Positions 53,168 through 64,000 of a stretch of DNA of 64,000 nucleotides are shown here, piece after piece. Both the position numbers and the translations under genes were made by a program. Under the pieces are notes generated by a model. It was not told the origin of the DNA. It did no database searches and saw only the letters and a program-made list of their open reading frames with translations. The stretch's first letter is position 1, and each line of letters starts with the position of its first letter. This stretch comes from Diabrotica undecimpunctata (taxonomy: Eukaryota; Arthropoda; Insecta; Coleoptera; Chrysomelidae), in NCBI RefSeq assembly GCF_040954645.1, contig NC_092803.1, forward strand, positions 68,048,427-68,112,426, read 5' to 3'.

Positions 53168-54082
53168 TTAATAAAAGTTTTTGGCCTTTTCTAAAATTAA
53201 TTTTCCCTCTTCAAATTTTTCTCCTGCTTCTAAATAGGGAGGAGTAAACTCTCTGTACGCCAAGCACACTCTACGACTTATAATATCGTCTCTCAATACT
53301 TGATGTTCCCAATCATACCTAGCAGAACTATACATAATAAGTAGTGATGCTCTTGGCATTGGTATTCTTACAACAGGATGTTTCTCATTTTCATTTAATG
53401 GCTTAATAACATAGTTACTGTTGGTGATATTGACAAAACCTTTTTGTGTTAAAATTGAGGGATATGTTTTAACACAATCCAAATTATACCTACTTGGCTT
53501 ATCATTATATGTCATAGTAAGAATGGAATCTGAAAGAAGATTAACAGTAACTACCCTTTCACCCCATATCCAACAGTCATCTATATGAGGATCTATAGAA
53601 GCTCCCCTTTCAGGAGTATATTCCAGAGAGCACTGCTCTATGGTTTGGAAGTCTTTCATTATAGGTACATCCTTGAATTTAGTTTGAACAAATTGAGTTT
53701 TTATTGGAAAACCTTGAAAGTTCCCAATCCTTATTCTTTTCTTCTTAAAGTTACACTTCGGGCCAAAATTTTGCTTCCTTCTACCACTTTGTGAGGGATC
53801 CCACGGCATAGAATCAAGTGTCACTAACAAATCATTTTCTTCTTGTTTTGACAAAAAATTTGGTTGGATAAATATTCCTGGGTATTCTATGGGCTCACCT
53901 GTATGATTTCCATGCGAATTATCTTCAGGACTCCATCCTGGCCATGCTTTATTGCAGATATAGCAATAAATGTATTTTCCATTTTCAAGATTTATCAAAT
54001 TTGATTTCACTATTTTGTACTCCTTTTCACAAATACAACACGATCTAAGTCCCTTACAACCACAGGGCCTCGGTGTGTTCAT
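53168..54082 (-). CDS. ALKBH4: ALKBH4-type 2-oxoglutarate/Fe(II) dioxygenase
   Basis: AlkB-family oxygenase. In mammals ALKBH4 is reported to demethylate actin Lys84 and, more debatedly, DNA N6-methyladenine; its substrate in insects is not shown here. One uninterrupted exon of 304 aa, close to the human length (302). An N-terminal Cys-rich segment matches the family (PCGCKGLRSCCICEK, residues 6-20). Then SQSGRRKQNFGPKCNFKKK (98-115), IEQCSLEYTPERGASIDPHI with the iron-binding H166-x-D168, the WGERVVTVNLLS strand, distal iron ligand H260 (DWEHQVLRDDI), and the RR pair 270-271 (ISRRVCLAYRE) that binds 2-oxoglutarate. All catalytic residues are present. The intronless form is compatible with an ancestral single-exon gene or an old retrocopy; no poly-A scar is obvious. 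Confidence 0.95.
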   Translation of the reverse strand: MNTPRPCGCKGLRSCCICEKEYKIVKSNLINLENGKYIYCYICNKAWPGWSPEDNSHGNHTGEPIEYPGIFIQPNFLSKQEENDLLVTLDSMPWDPSQSGRRKQNFGPKCNFKKKRIRIGNFQGFPIKTQFVQTKFKDVPIMKDFQTIEQCSLEYTPERGASIDPHIDDCWIWGERVVTVNLLSDSILTMTYNDKPSRYNLDCVKTYPSILTQKGFVNITNSNYVIKPLNENEKHPVVRIPMPRASLLIMYSSARYDWEHQVLRDDIISRRVCLAYREFTPPYLEAGEKFEEGKLILEKAKNFY

Positions 54083-54647
54083 TTCTTTAAAAAACTTTCC
54101 CGAAATAGAGTAAAAACTAAAAACTTATGGGGATTGGGATTCTTAGAAACTATCATTTGAGCACTTTAGCTGACTAACCTAACCTAACCTAACCCTCTTA
54201 TCTATGAGCTGACTTTAGGTTTAGGTTATATTTTGACTTTTTGACAACAGCAACAGAACAGAACACCACCGTTCGTTTTTATGTACTATGGCATAGAGTC
54301 CAGAGTATTTTTATGTACTATGATAGAGTCATAGAATCCGTTCGCTCAACTTCAACCACTTTAACTTGAGAATATTTTGACAGATTCATGGTCGGAAACA
54401 TACAACACAAAAATTCCTGGCTCTCACTATAGGACTTTTCATCAAAAAATAGTGTCGGCCATTTTTTTCGAACAGACATTTCGTAAACAAACAGGTTAAG
54501 TTAGTAATACACAATAATATGGATAATTAATACAAAAAATACCAAATAGGGTCTAGTTATTGAAAAAAAGTAAAGTGTCAAAATATGCAAATCAATTTTT
54601 TTAATCGATTGTTATTATGTTGCCTGTACGAAAAGGAACAACGAAGC
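54083..54647. other. ALKBH4 5' flank
   Basis: Presumed promoter region of the minus-strand gene. Contains four CTAAC units (54174-54195) and a short tandem duplication of TTTTTATGTACTATG (about 54277 and 54309). No ORF on either strand. Confidence 0.45.
54174..54195. repeat. (CCTAA)4 telomere-like short repeat
   Basis: CTAACCTAACCTAACCTAAC, i.e. four units of the insect telomeric TTAGG repeat, about 95 bp upstream of the ALKBH4 start codon. Too short to be a telomere. Confidence 0.9.
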
Positions 54648-54797
54648 CACAGAATAATAAAACAATCAGAATGCCCACTCTGCTTGTCAAGATAAGTACA
54701 CGCATCTCGTTCGCGCAAATGGAATCAGCCATGTTTTAAACGGAACCAGTGCTGTTCAGTGAAATTCATCTAGTGTGCATAGAAAAATTAACCCGGT
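54648..54797 (+). mobile_element. 415-bp MITE family, 5' partial copy
   Basis: Starts with the family end CACAGAATAATAAAACAATC and is collinear with 55810-55960, then breaks off after AAATTAACCCGG. Confidence 0.85.
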
Positions 54798-55809
54798 GTA
54801 ACATTAGTTCCAAAAATATTGAATTTATGCAAACATTCTGTCCTCACTGTATATTTTTTCAGTTGATTTAACATAAAAATGAAATGCACTAAGAGCGTTT
54901 TCATTTTTGTTTATTTTTAAGATGCAGTGTTTTCCTATTTTTATTATCTATGATTGTTTACTAACTAAATATTTATTTTATTAATTGTTAATTTTGGTTA
55001 TGTCTTTTTTATAAAAAGATTATTTTACTAAGAATAATATATAAAAATATCCCCTGTTAATATTTTTCTATAAAAGAATATAGTTGATAACGTAAAATCA
55101 TTAACTAGGTTAAGAAATTACACTGATTGTTAAGATGTGTAAGACTGATTGTTATCTGTAAATAATAAATAATACACCAGTTTTTATATATAATTCTTTA
55201 AAAATATCGAAAATCATATACAGTTATTATTTAGCATCAAAATGCTCCAACCGATGCACCTTAGTGTGCCGTATACAGGATACATTGATACAAATCTCAT
55301 TTTTTACTTAATACCATATATTTTATTAGCGTCCAATTTAATACAACAATATTGATGAATTTAGCTACACATTAAACTAAATAGACATATTACTTACAAT
55401 TTTAATACATAAAAAATGACTTTAAATTTTTTAATATCCCAACTACCCCTAAGTATTAAGATCTAATATTTCCGAAACCTGTTAACAGATCTGCAAAGTT
55501 TTGTTGTAATTTTGTTACCGCGTTTTGATAAGCATAGACTGTTTTACATCTCTCCGTGTGAAGTCGGGCCGCTCAAGTAGAATACCTTCACTGCTTCTCC
55601 TGCCTGTCGTAAAAGGCGACTAAATGGAACAGCTGTCCGCTGTCCACTACCCAAGTTCCCAACTTTTCCCTGTATGATAACAAATACTAACTATCATATG
55701 GCACCCACCTCTACCATTCCACTAATACAAAAACCTATTGAAGAACCTACAGAGAACAAATGGATACAGATAGGGCAGGTGGCTAATGCATCATCTATCT
55801 ATATAAAAG
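54798..55809. other. Intergenic; repeat-like CTGCCTGTCGTAAAAGGCGA segment
   Basis: Mostly AT-rich. About 55550-55790 is richer in GC and carries CTGCCTGTCGTAAAAGGCGA (about 55599-55618), a hairpin-forming word I recall from dispersed insect repeats (LINE/SINE 5' parts). I cannot assign its family. It ends next to the full MITE. Confidence 0.4.
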
Positions 55810-56224
55810 CACAGAATAATAAATAATCAGAATGCCCACTCTGCCTGTCATAAGTAAGTGCATCTCGTTTGCTCAGATGGAATCAGCCATATTTTAAACG
55901 GAACTAGTGCTGTTCAGTGAAATTTTATCTGGTGTGCATAGAAAAATTAACCCGGTTTAATTTATTTACGGCAACCATAGACATAATATGCACTATTTTA
56001 TTGGTACTTTTAGTTGAAGAATAGATTAAATTATTTCAAAGTTACTAAATTATTAATCTCTAAAAATTTAAATTACAGTTCTGTCGTAGCTTGTCAGAAA
56101 TTTCTCAATCCGAGTCTATGTTTCCGTTTAAAATATGGTGATCGCGTGCTGACACATATCAAAGGCGGCATCTGAGAGCATAGTACATCTGACAGTGGGC
56201 ATTCTGATTGTTATTTATTCTGTG
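55810..56224 (+). mobile_element. 415-bp MITE, complete copy
   Basis: Begins CACAGAATAATAAATAATCA (GAATGCCCACT follows) and ends AGTGGGCATTC..TTTATTCTGTG: terminal inverted repeats of about 28 bp. No coding capacity. Reference copy for partial copies at 16724, 17028, 54648 and 59527. The internal block TTGAAGAATAGATTAAATTA is shared with copies 16724, 17028 and 59527. Confidence 0.9.
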
Positions 56225-56348
56225 GCTATGATGACAAGTCACATCGTTTGTGCAGTAAGGTAACGACGCCACCTCGGAAAGAAATCTGTACCACCCCAAC
56301 ATTTGACATTTCAATCATATTTTGTTCTTGAAACGACACGATTGATTT

Positions 56349-57205
56349 ATAGTATTTTCCATATAAAAATGCGTGCACGACACAATTTATATAAAGCGAC
56401 GTCACTTATATTTAAAATTTCCAGAACGTCAACCTTGGAGTTCAAATTTTCCTAACACAGCTAATAATACGAAACACATACGGAACTGCTCGATCTTTCA
56501 TCTTTCATAGGCGTCAACATGGTATAATAATCAGAATTTTAGAATTATATTGATTAATTAACCAAAAACATTTGTTATTATTACTAATATAAATTTTATG
56601 AAATAACTCTTTAAGTCTAATATTCCACAAAATAATAATTTTAATTAAATATATTAGACAATTGTACGCAACTGATATGGAAATACTTCAAATTTTTTGA
56701 CAGTTCAGCGTGTGGTAAAAATGTTTAAAGTGTTGCCGCTTTTTTAGAGTAAGAATTTTGTTTATGTTTTCATTTCTTACACAATTTGATCATAATATAT
56801 TATATATTAATTATATAAATTGTATTTATAAATACATATTATATTTAGATTAATAGCTTTAAAAACTAATTATCTTTGTGTATTGTGATTGTGCTATGCC
56901 AAAACAACCAAATAGTCGGTAGAAAGCTGATAAGCTTTTATATAAGATAGATTATTTTGAACAAGAAATAATGGCGGGACGTTTTTTTATTAATGCTCTT
57001 ATGTATTTTAGTGTGTTGCAGTAATCTTAAAACTTAAAACTCTTAAAACTAAGTGTATTTACTGTTAATATAGTAGGTTGACAAATAGTTGACATTTTAA
57101 AAATTCCTCACTTACTAACTATTCTGATGTTTTGGCAACGCTATGGGGTTCTGACGTCGTAAATCTTGAATAACGTGCACGCATTTTTATGTGAAAAATA
57201 CTATA
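56349..57205. mobile_element. ~857-bp element with TATAGTATTTT inverted ends
   Basis: The left end TATAGTATTTTCCATATAAA (then AATGCGTGCACG) at 56349 is repeated inverted at the right, ending ..AAAAATACTATA at 57205. Both ends continue inward to a GACGTCA word. The interior is AT-rich without an ORF. Likely non-autonomous. Confidence 0.65.
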
Positions 57206-57326
57206 CTGTAATTGTAAGGTAAGATCAATGATGTATAATATTATATTTATTATATGTCATTGGATAAGATAAACATACACTTACTATAAAAATAAAATGA
57301 TGTTTAACAAACGTCAACGCCTTACC

Positions 57327-57354
57327 AAAATAAAATAAAATAAAATAAAATTAA
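57327..57354. repeat. (AAAAT)n short tandem repeat
   Basis: About five AAAAT units. Confidence 0.9.
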
Positions 57355-57489
57355 GAAAAAAGCGATACCTGTAAAAACGCTGCTATACCGTTTCTGCTTC
57401 ATTTCCCATGTAAAATCCTATAAAAAATGCTAAGGTTCATTGTGCTCATTTTTTGAGCGTTTTGTGGTGGGGGTAGAATAGGTCGACGG

Positions 57490-59230
57490 ATCATGACGTA
57501 TGATACATCATTGGAAAGGAGAGGGGGTAGTGAATATGTTGAGACAGAAAATACACACATTGCGGCATTGCTAAGAGGAGATTACATCATAGCTCATTTG
57601 TTATTGGTCCGATTGAAGCGTGTGATACGTTAAATGAAAGGGAAGGATATCATGAATATATTAAGATAGAAAAAACAAACAAGGCAACTACCAAAAGAGC
57701 ACTATACAGTGTCTTCATTATTAATTAACGTATAGTTACATACGAGATATCATAGATAGGGCACTATGGATAAAAAAGTTTAACTAAAAGACAAATTTTG
57801 ATTTATTATCTCACAGAAGGTCTCTGGCTGAGTACAAAATAAACAACTGAACGAATCCTAACATGCGACATAGCAAATGAAAAGGGAGAAAACAACGAAT
57901 ATATTAATTAAGAAAAAACAAGCAAGGCGACTACCAAAAGGGTACTACACAGTATCTTCATTAATAATGAACGTATAGTGACATACGTGTTATATTGATG
58001 AATAGAAAATTAAAGAATGTGTTGATATTTTATTGTAACACTAACTCAAATAAACGTGATACATAAAAGCATAATTAAAAGTGGTTACATTACAATACCA
58101 TCTTGAAAACGTTGACATTGACTTACATCAATCGTGCTGTCAACCATAGACAGGTTTGTTCCTTATTCACGAGTATTTATTTAACACCGTTCCTCAAACC
58201 TGTTAGTATACAAAACTAAATTTAAACCCTCAAAACTAACTTATTTACAAAATAATTAAATTTCTCATAACACAGAGATTTTGTAAATATATCTCCAAGT
58301 TGCTCATTTCAACAAATATATTCAACCTTCATAATACGCTGTGCTACCAGATCCAAAACAAAATGTAATTTTACTTCAATGTGTTTACACCTTTTATTGT
58401 TTTCAAAGTTTTGTAGCAGTTTGATAGCACTTTGATTGTCTTCAAATATTGTGATTGGTAATAATAATTTAATTTCCAAATCCAACAGTAAGTTTTTTAT
58501 ATGAAGTAATTCACATGAAGCTGCACATACTGCCACAAACTTAGATTCTGTACTTGATAAACTTACCAAACTTTGCTTTTTGGAAGACCATGAGATTAGA
58601 TTATTAAAAAGTTTAAAACAATATCCACTAATGGATTTTCTATCATTTATGTCATTAGCCCAATCAGCATCAGTATAACCAACTAAATCAAAACAAGAAG
58701 TATCTTCTAAATGATAAAAATACAACCTAAAATTAATAGTAGATTTCAAATATTTCAGTACTCTTAACAAATGTTTAAAATGTTCATTAGTAGCACTATC
58801 TTGAAATCTCCCAAAATAACTAATGCTGAAACAAATATCAGGTCTAGTACCATATCATAGGGCACTATAGATAAAAATAGATTTACTATAAGACAAATTT
58901 TGATTCATTGACTTAAAGAAGGCTTCTTGCTGTATACAAAGTAAAGAACTGATCGAATCCTAACATGCGACATATCAAATGAAAAGGCCGGATATAACCA
59001 ATGTATTTACATAGACAAAACAAAACAAGGCAACTATTAAAATGGCACTACACAGTATCTTCATTATTAATGAACGTATAGCGACATATGAGATATCATA
59101 GGGCACTATAGATAAAATTAGATTTACCATAAGACAAATTTTGATTTATTGACTTACAGTAAGCCTCAGGTTGAGTACAAAATAAACAGCTGATCGTATC
59201 CTAACATGCGACAAACCAAATAAAACTGTA
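57490..59230. repeat. Tandem array, unit about 242 bp, interrupted by Copia
   Basis: Markers such as ACGTATAG recur at 57728 and 57971 (243 bp), and ATCATAGGGC at 58854 and 59095 (241 bp). Each unit contains GACAAATTTTGATTTATT, CCTAACATGCGACAT and TACACAGTATCTTCATTA. Units before 57730 are more diverged and may have a half-length (~125 bp) periodicity. The block 57985-58853 is a foreign Copia fragment. Confidence 0.8.
57985..58853 (-). mobile_element. Copia (Ty1) retrotransposon 3' fragment
   Basis: Minus strand encodes RPDICFSISYFGRFQDS (58850-58800) and a 153-codon frame with the Copia RNase H block. It contains LVGYTDADWANDINDRKSIS, GYCFKLFNNLISWSSKKQ, STESKFVAVCAA, FEDNQSAIKL, RCKHIEVKLHFVLDL and VEYIC before a stop. 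DIFTKSL follows after a stop or frameshift, the normal Copia pol end. About 57985-58265 is then probable LTR/3' sequence. Lacks gag, integrase and most of RT. Confidence 0.85.
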
Positions 59231-59394
59231 CTTTCACATTTTATTTTAATGGATGCTACTAATATGCTGCTATTCCTATATATCAAAATCTGCAATTATT
59301 TGCTCTTAAAAGCCCAAATATTGCAAGGTTTACATGTGCATTTATAGAAAACATGAGAAATATAGCAATATGCATTTTCCATAAATTCCAGTCT

Positions 59395-59526
59395 TTATTC
59401 ATTGGGTATATTAGAAGAGGAAAGCCCAAAATATGATTCTTTGATAACATCGAAGGAGATATGAGAAACATGGAGAGTACGTGTTTTTCGGAGGAAGGCG
59501 TGAATAGGTAAGATTGGGGGAAAATT
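59395..59526 (+). mobile_element. LINE 3'-tail scrap
   Basis: Plus strand reads RRGKPKI-FFDNIEGDMRNM, close to the DNIDGDMRNIG tail at 37800-38005. It is truncated exactly where the MITE sequence starts. Confidence 0.6.
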
Positions 59527-60434
59527 TAAACGGAACCAGTGCTGTTCAGTGACATTTTCTCTGGTGTGCATAGAAAAATTAACCCGGTTTAATTTATTTA
59601 CGGCAACTATAGACATAATATGCACTATTTTATTCGTACTTTTGGTTGAAGAATAGATTAAATTATTTCAAATGTAATAAATTATTAATCTCTAAAAATT
59701 TAAATTACAGTTCTGTCATAGCTTGTTACAAATTTCTCAATTCGAGTCTATGTTTCAATCTGCAAACCGCTGTATATTCGCACTGGATAAGCTCATAAGA
59801 TCAAAAAATCTGACAAGAAGTTCAAAGATAAAAATCTATAAATCCATCGTCAGACCTGTAATAACATACGGATGCGAAACGTGGACCATGACCAAAGCAA
59901 ACGAAGAAAAGCTCGGACGCTTTGAACGAAAAATACTTAGAAAAATATTTGGACCTCACCATGACATCACCACAAACCAGTATAAGATCAGAACCAATAT
60001 CGAATTAAAAGCACTCTACAATGACGCCGATATTGTCCAAGCATTTAAATCACAGCGACTAAGATGGGCAGGCCACGTGCACAGACTGCATAACGACAGA
60101 CTTGTAAAACTGGTATAAGAGGAGATTCCTACAGACAAAAGACCACTCGGACGTCCCAGAATGCGATGGAGAGATAACATCCAAGCAGATCTCCGGAAAA
60201 TGAACAGTCCATTTGAGGAATGGAATGTTCATGTTCAACCTTTCCTAGGTTGATGGAAGACCGAACAAATTGGAAAAAAGTTGTACAGTCAGCCAAGACC
60301 CACCCAGGGTTGTAGCGCTACGTGATGATGATGAGTCTATATTTCCGTTATGGTTTAAAATATGGCAATTGCGTGCTGACAAACTTCAAAGGCCGCATCT
60401 GAGAGTGGGCATTCTGATTGTTATTTATTCTGTG
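59527..60434 (+). mobile_element. 415-bp MITE copy split by a LINE insertion
   Basis: MITE sequence from AAACGGAACCAGTG (59529) to GAGTCTATGTTTC (59756), then from GAGTCTATATTTC (60333) to the family end ..TTTATTCTGTG at 60434. The first ~115 bp of the MITE are missing. Confidence 0.85.
59757..60332 (+). mobile_element. RTE-like LINE, 5'-truncated insertion with 13-bp target duplication
   Basis: Plus-strand frame: FALDKLIRSKNLTRSSKIKI, VRPVITYGCETWTMTKANEE, FERKILRKIFGPHHD, RLRWAGHVHRLHND, then (after a stop) RPLGRPRMRWRDNI and a GATGATGAT tail. It is flanked by GAGTCTATGTTTC (59744-59756) and GAGTCTATATTTC (60333-60345), a 13-bp duplication with one mismatch. Confidence 0.9.
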
Positions 60435-60785
60435 GGCAAGGCATGTCTGTAAAGGAGATAGATATCGGTATGTCCCAAAATAGAAATTTAAATTAAAATG
60501 AATTAGAGGAGCGGATTCAACATATGGATTGTGTGATATGGATAAAATTAAAGATAATGATAGTGAAAATACGATTCCCCTTATTTTTCCTAGGTGCGAA
60601 AAAATGCCTTACGAGACTCATGATTCGTGAAAAATATAGCTATCTTTTTCTTCCGCGTTTGACAAAAATAATTTAACAGTTATTGTGACGGCGCAAGCTG
60701 ACGCCCGGAAGTATAGGTTATGTTTTCAATATGTCATTAACTTTTCAATTTTAAAAAATTGTAGCGTTATTATTTCATTATTAAA
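60435..60785 (+). other. Presumed promoter/5' UTR of the acidic-protein gene
   Basis: No ORF. A locally GC-richer patch (GACGGCGCAAGCTGACGCCC, about 60687) lies roughly 85 bp before the ATG. Confidence 0.4.
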
Positions 60786-61345
60786 ATGAATACGAGTAAG
60801 TTATTTTAAGCTACATTTTTATGATAAGTGTAACTGCATATTTATTTGTATACTTTCAAATTTAAAGAGGTCAAAAATCATAAAAAAATTACAACTCTAT
60901 CTGTCAAATTACAAGATTAATTTTATAAATTTTAAATAATTACAGTGTAATATTCACAGCATAATATATGTATAACTGTTTGATTTAGTTTTTTGTATTG
61001 GAATTTTTATACATATAAATTCATTTTATTTTTAATAAATTTGATGTAAATTTTCTCTCATGAAGAGCACAAAAATATTAGGTACCTTAACTTTTAAAAT
61101 TTTACTAAAGGTGATCATAACATAAAACTTATTGTCTTTGAAATAAATAGACTTCTCTAATTAAAAATATGTTTATGTAGTTGAAAGGGACCCTAACAAG
61201 CGAAAAGTTAAGCCTGTAGATCCAGGAGAACAAGCATGTGTTTTAGACTTTGATGAAGAAAGTTCTGATGATAGTGATTTTAGAATTGAAGATCATCCAG
61301 AAGTAAGTGATGATGATGAGGACTCTTTGGACAGTCAAGGTGAAG
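60786..61345 (+). CDS. Unidentified acidic protein, 5' exons (partial)
   Basis: Exon 1 is 60786-60795 (MNT plus one base) with a gtaag donor. Exon 2 is 61181-61345 after a tttatgtag acceptor; the frame is continuous and open across the junction. A donor at 61346 (gtaatg), or alternatively 61340, keeps phase 1. The encoded start is basic (ERDPNKRKVKPVDPGEQ), then strongly acidic (DFDEESSDDSDFRIEDHPEV, then SDDDEDSLDSQGE). This is typical of nuclear proteins but also of transposase N-termini such as piggyBac-like ones. No later exon could be identified within the window, so the function is unknown. Confidence 0.5.
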
Positions 61346-62029
61346 GTAATGGTGAGTTGTTAAGCAGTTATTTTTGGTTTTATTTTATGTTTAGTTAGCC
61401 TGAGGATGGTAGAAGTAATTGCTATTGTTTAAGTAATCAATGAAAACAAGTAGTATAATAATTGGATTTACTACATTGATGTATTGGAGAGATTAGGAAA
61501 AAGAGTAGGAATTAAATGAAAATGAGAGTTAATAATTTTTTGCATCTCTGTTGTTATGCTAAAATGTATATGTACAGAAACAAGTTGTTTTGGTGGTAGA
61601 TGTGAATATACAACTGAAAGTTTATTAAGTCATTTTCGTTGGAATATTTTATAAAGAGTAACATTAAATGGTTTATAATCTGCAATAGCTTTTGTTGTCT
61701 CATTAACTTTATTGTTAATGGTGTCATGATATATTTAGTAGTCAAGTAGACAGGTAAAAGTATTTCCAGTAAGTATATATTTATTTTAATATCACCGTAC
61801 TACACTCTTAAATAAAAATTAATTATTTAAAAACAAATGTTTACTAGTCCTGTTGTGTTTAGTTTTTGATTCTATTTATAATTCCAGCAATATGTATTTT
61901 TATGTATTAATTGAGATGTTAAAATAAAAATAATATAGTAGTAGATCTGTTGGATCTGTGCTCATTGTCACCATTCATATTATAGGTATTAAATCAAAAC
62001 ATGTGAGCCAAATGTATGTTTTACTAGTT
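61346..62029. other. Presumed intron, no feature seen
   Basis: AT-rich; no ORF or repeat recognised. Confidence 0.4.
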
Positions 62030-62545
62030 GAAACAGTGGAAGGTTACTTTTCAAAAAGATCTCTTATATGAAGCTTTATCCACCACAATTAATGATGGCT
62101 CTTTTAAATTGAGAACTAATTGTTCACTGATCTTTTTACTGGAACATGCCTTGTTAATTTTCTCATAATAATCAGCCACTTTAGATTTTTTAGCAAAATA
62201 ATTGCTTCAGTTACAAATCCTTTTTAAAGGGTGAACAATTATAAAATGTTTTCCTTCATACCTTTCTGGGTTACAACTCTGTTGTCTTGTCAGGAAATTG
62301 TTTTATTTCCCTTTGAATAAATCCATGTTTCATCCAATAAAACAAAGTTTCTGGGATTTAGTATATTAATATTGACCATATTATATTGACGAAGGAACTT
62401 GGCTCTTAAAACAGCAATACTGGTTGTTTACTGATATACTCAATTAATGCTCTTCAATTATTGTCAGTTTTGTATGTAAATTCTAATTCTTTTAACAAAA
62501 TGCAAAGTAACATGTTTCTCTAAAACAAAAAAAATTATAACATAT
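62030..62545 (-). mobile_element. IS630/Tc1-like transposase remnant, catalytic part
   Basis: Minus strand in broken frames: ELEFTYKTDNN-RALIEY, QKLCFIG-NMDLFKGK-NNF (counterpart of the family's YLDETW block), ERYEGKHFIIVHPLK, KSKVADYYEKINKACSS and KEPSLIVVDKASY (counterpart of the VMDNASYHS block). The order matches the DDE core of IS630-like insect transposons. Several stops; D-to-K and other changes have destroyed it. Confidence 0.65.
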
Positions 62546-64000
62546 AAGTATAGAATAAATTGCATTGATCTAATTAGTTCAATGTAAAATAGATACTTTG
62601 TTTTTCATGTTTTAATTATATTTTCTTTTTAATTTAAATTATTACCTATTATTTTACCCTAATAACTTGAACACAAAGGTAACAGTTAGTAGTTCTAACA
62701 ACCGTTTGTCAGAAAAAATTTATATTACAATTACGAAAACAGATTCAATATTTAAATTACACGAAAATAATTTACGAAAATACAAATGTCAAAACTGTCA
62801 AAACAAAACTTATAACTACCAATAGGTGAATCAATCACCAACCATCTTCATATATACATTTGTTTGATGTATGCTATTGTGTAGGGACATGTGGCTTGGA
62901 TTCATTGTTTGAATTTCTGTGAGAAAGGAGATGTAATATAAATAATAATTTGTGAATAATATACTTATGCAAAGATCCAGTGGATGAACTGATCTATGTA
63001 GTGTGAACATAAACCATAAATTTTTAAAAACTGTTGGTAATTTTTCAACTGCTTCTACCAAAGAATCTACTCGTTGAAACAATTTTAAGAAAAATCATGC
63101 TGATTGGTGGTCAATTAAGTCACTTTCTGAATTTTTTCAAATGTTTAGTGGGCTCCAAAACTCCATATAAAATAGTTTTGAAAATGGGTATAATTTATTT
63201 GGTAGTATAAATTATCTGAAAATAGTTTTCTCCAATATAATTTTATTTTTTGAGATAATTCTTTCATTTACGCATTGGGAATACCATAATTCAAAAATTT
63301 AGAAGTAGATAAATTTAGAAGAGAAACAAAAAATGTTTTTTTATACACCTGTTGAAGTGATAAGCTCCTCTAGCCAATGCAGAAGAATGTAAATGTAATA
63401 ACCATAGATGGTCTCAAATGCTGAAACTTTTATATATATTTAAGGGCAAAATTAAAGAGTCTTCAACCAAACTTTTAATGTAATATCTCTAATGGCAGGT
63501 GATTCATGGGATTAGAAAAGAAGATAATTTAAAATTATATCCAGTAATTCTATTATCAACTTGTCTATAAGACAATTGTATACACTCTGAAGGAGTCTTG
63601 ATGGGAAGTTTATTTAATTTTGTATTTGGAGTGAACTAAATTACTAAGAAGTAAACTTAAAGCACTGATACACCATGTGACTCGAAGGCTCAGTCCTGGT
63701 AGATTATGGACAGAGTCGTGCATAGAGGCGAGAAACACAAGAAAGATGGACAAATAACAACAAAAAGAACAAGGAAGAGAATTACTCTTCAAAAAAAAGG
63801 GTGCTGCTGTTTTTAAATATTTGAATAAAAAAAAAACAGAAATATTAAAAAACAAAGCGAAAAACTAAAAAGACTGATATGGATACAACATACTCTTATA
63901 TTATAACAGACACAGTGGATATTAATTCCTAAAGGCATCTGAATCGTAAAAATGGTCTTTGAGGGTGCCACACTTTGCATATACGACTAATACCACAAAA
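62546..64000. other. Right end of window, no gene assigned
   Basis: AT-rich. A minus-strand frame of 83 codons at 62831-63082 (VDSLVEAVEKLPTVFKNLWF) has protein-like composition but no recognised family. Later exons of the acidic gene could lie here or beyond 64000. Confidence 0.4.

Noticed and set aside
53168..54082. ALKBH4 as a processed pseudogene
   Set aside because: Single exon, but the frame is intact at family length with all iron and 2-oxoglutarate residues; no poly-A tract or target duplication seen.
54174..54195. Telomere
   Set aside because: Only four TTAGG-type units, inside gene-bearing DNA; not a chromosome end.

Overview
The window is AT-rich animal genomic DNA from an insect, most likely a beetle. 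The evidence is intron-containing genes with GT..AG splicing, an insect-type acyl-CoA desaturase, insect-type Abl interactor and C2H2 genes, and a dense load of RTE/Jockey-like LINEs, Penelope-like elements, Copia, MITEs and DDE transposons. A leaf-beetle-like genome is my guess; species cannot be fixed from sequence alone. I see no bacterial genes, CRISPR, rRNA or tRNA.

Layout. (1) 1-9.9 kb: a complete four-exon acyl-CoA desaturase on +. Its 6.7-kb last intron holds two inverted Penelope-like fragments around a 2.35-kb inverted-repeat element with a PIN-like ORF, then FLYWCH/MULE and LINE debris. (2) 9.9-18.2 kb: no host gene; a TA-flanked MITE, a pyrimidine-rich tract, a LINE tail, hAT and DDE transposase remnants, a Tigger-like C-terminal exon and MITE copies. 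(3) 18.5-25.3 kb: a nine-finger C2H2 gene on + whose first three exons are tandem duplicates; its last intron contains a 2.96-kb DDE transposon. A related 3.96-kb transposon with ~400-bp inverted repeats begins 88 bp after its stop. (4) 29.3-33.1 kb: another MITE and two copies of a GC-rich ~200-bp repeat. (5) 33.2-50.7 kb: the Abl interactor gene (Abi) on +, seven exons over 15 kb, with introns filled by LINE, Penelope and inverted-repeat elements. (6) 53.2-54.1 kb: an intronless ALKBH4-type dioxygenase on -. (7) 54.6-60.4 kb: MITE copies, a ~242-bp tandem array broken by Copia, and a MITE split by a LINE 3' fragment with visible 13-bp target duplications. (8) 60.8 kb to the end: the 5' exons of an unidentified acidic protein, then a decayed IS630/Tc1-like transposase.

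The host genes have unrelated jobs (lipid desaturation, transcriptional regulation, actin signalling, oxidative demethylation) and do not form a functional cluster. The main interest is nested transposon structure, including an inverted-repeat element with a PIN-like ORF that I cannot place in a named superfamily. All coordinates and splice sites were read by eye; no alignment or database search was run.
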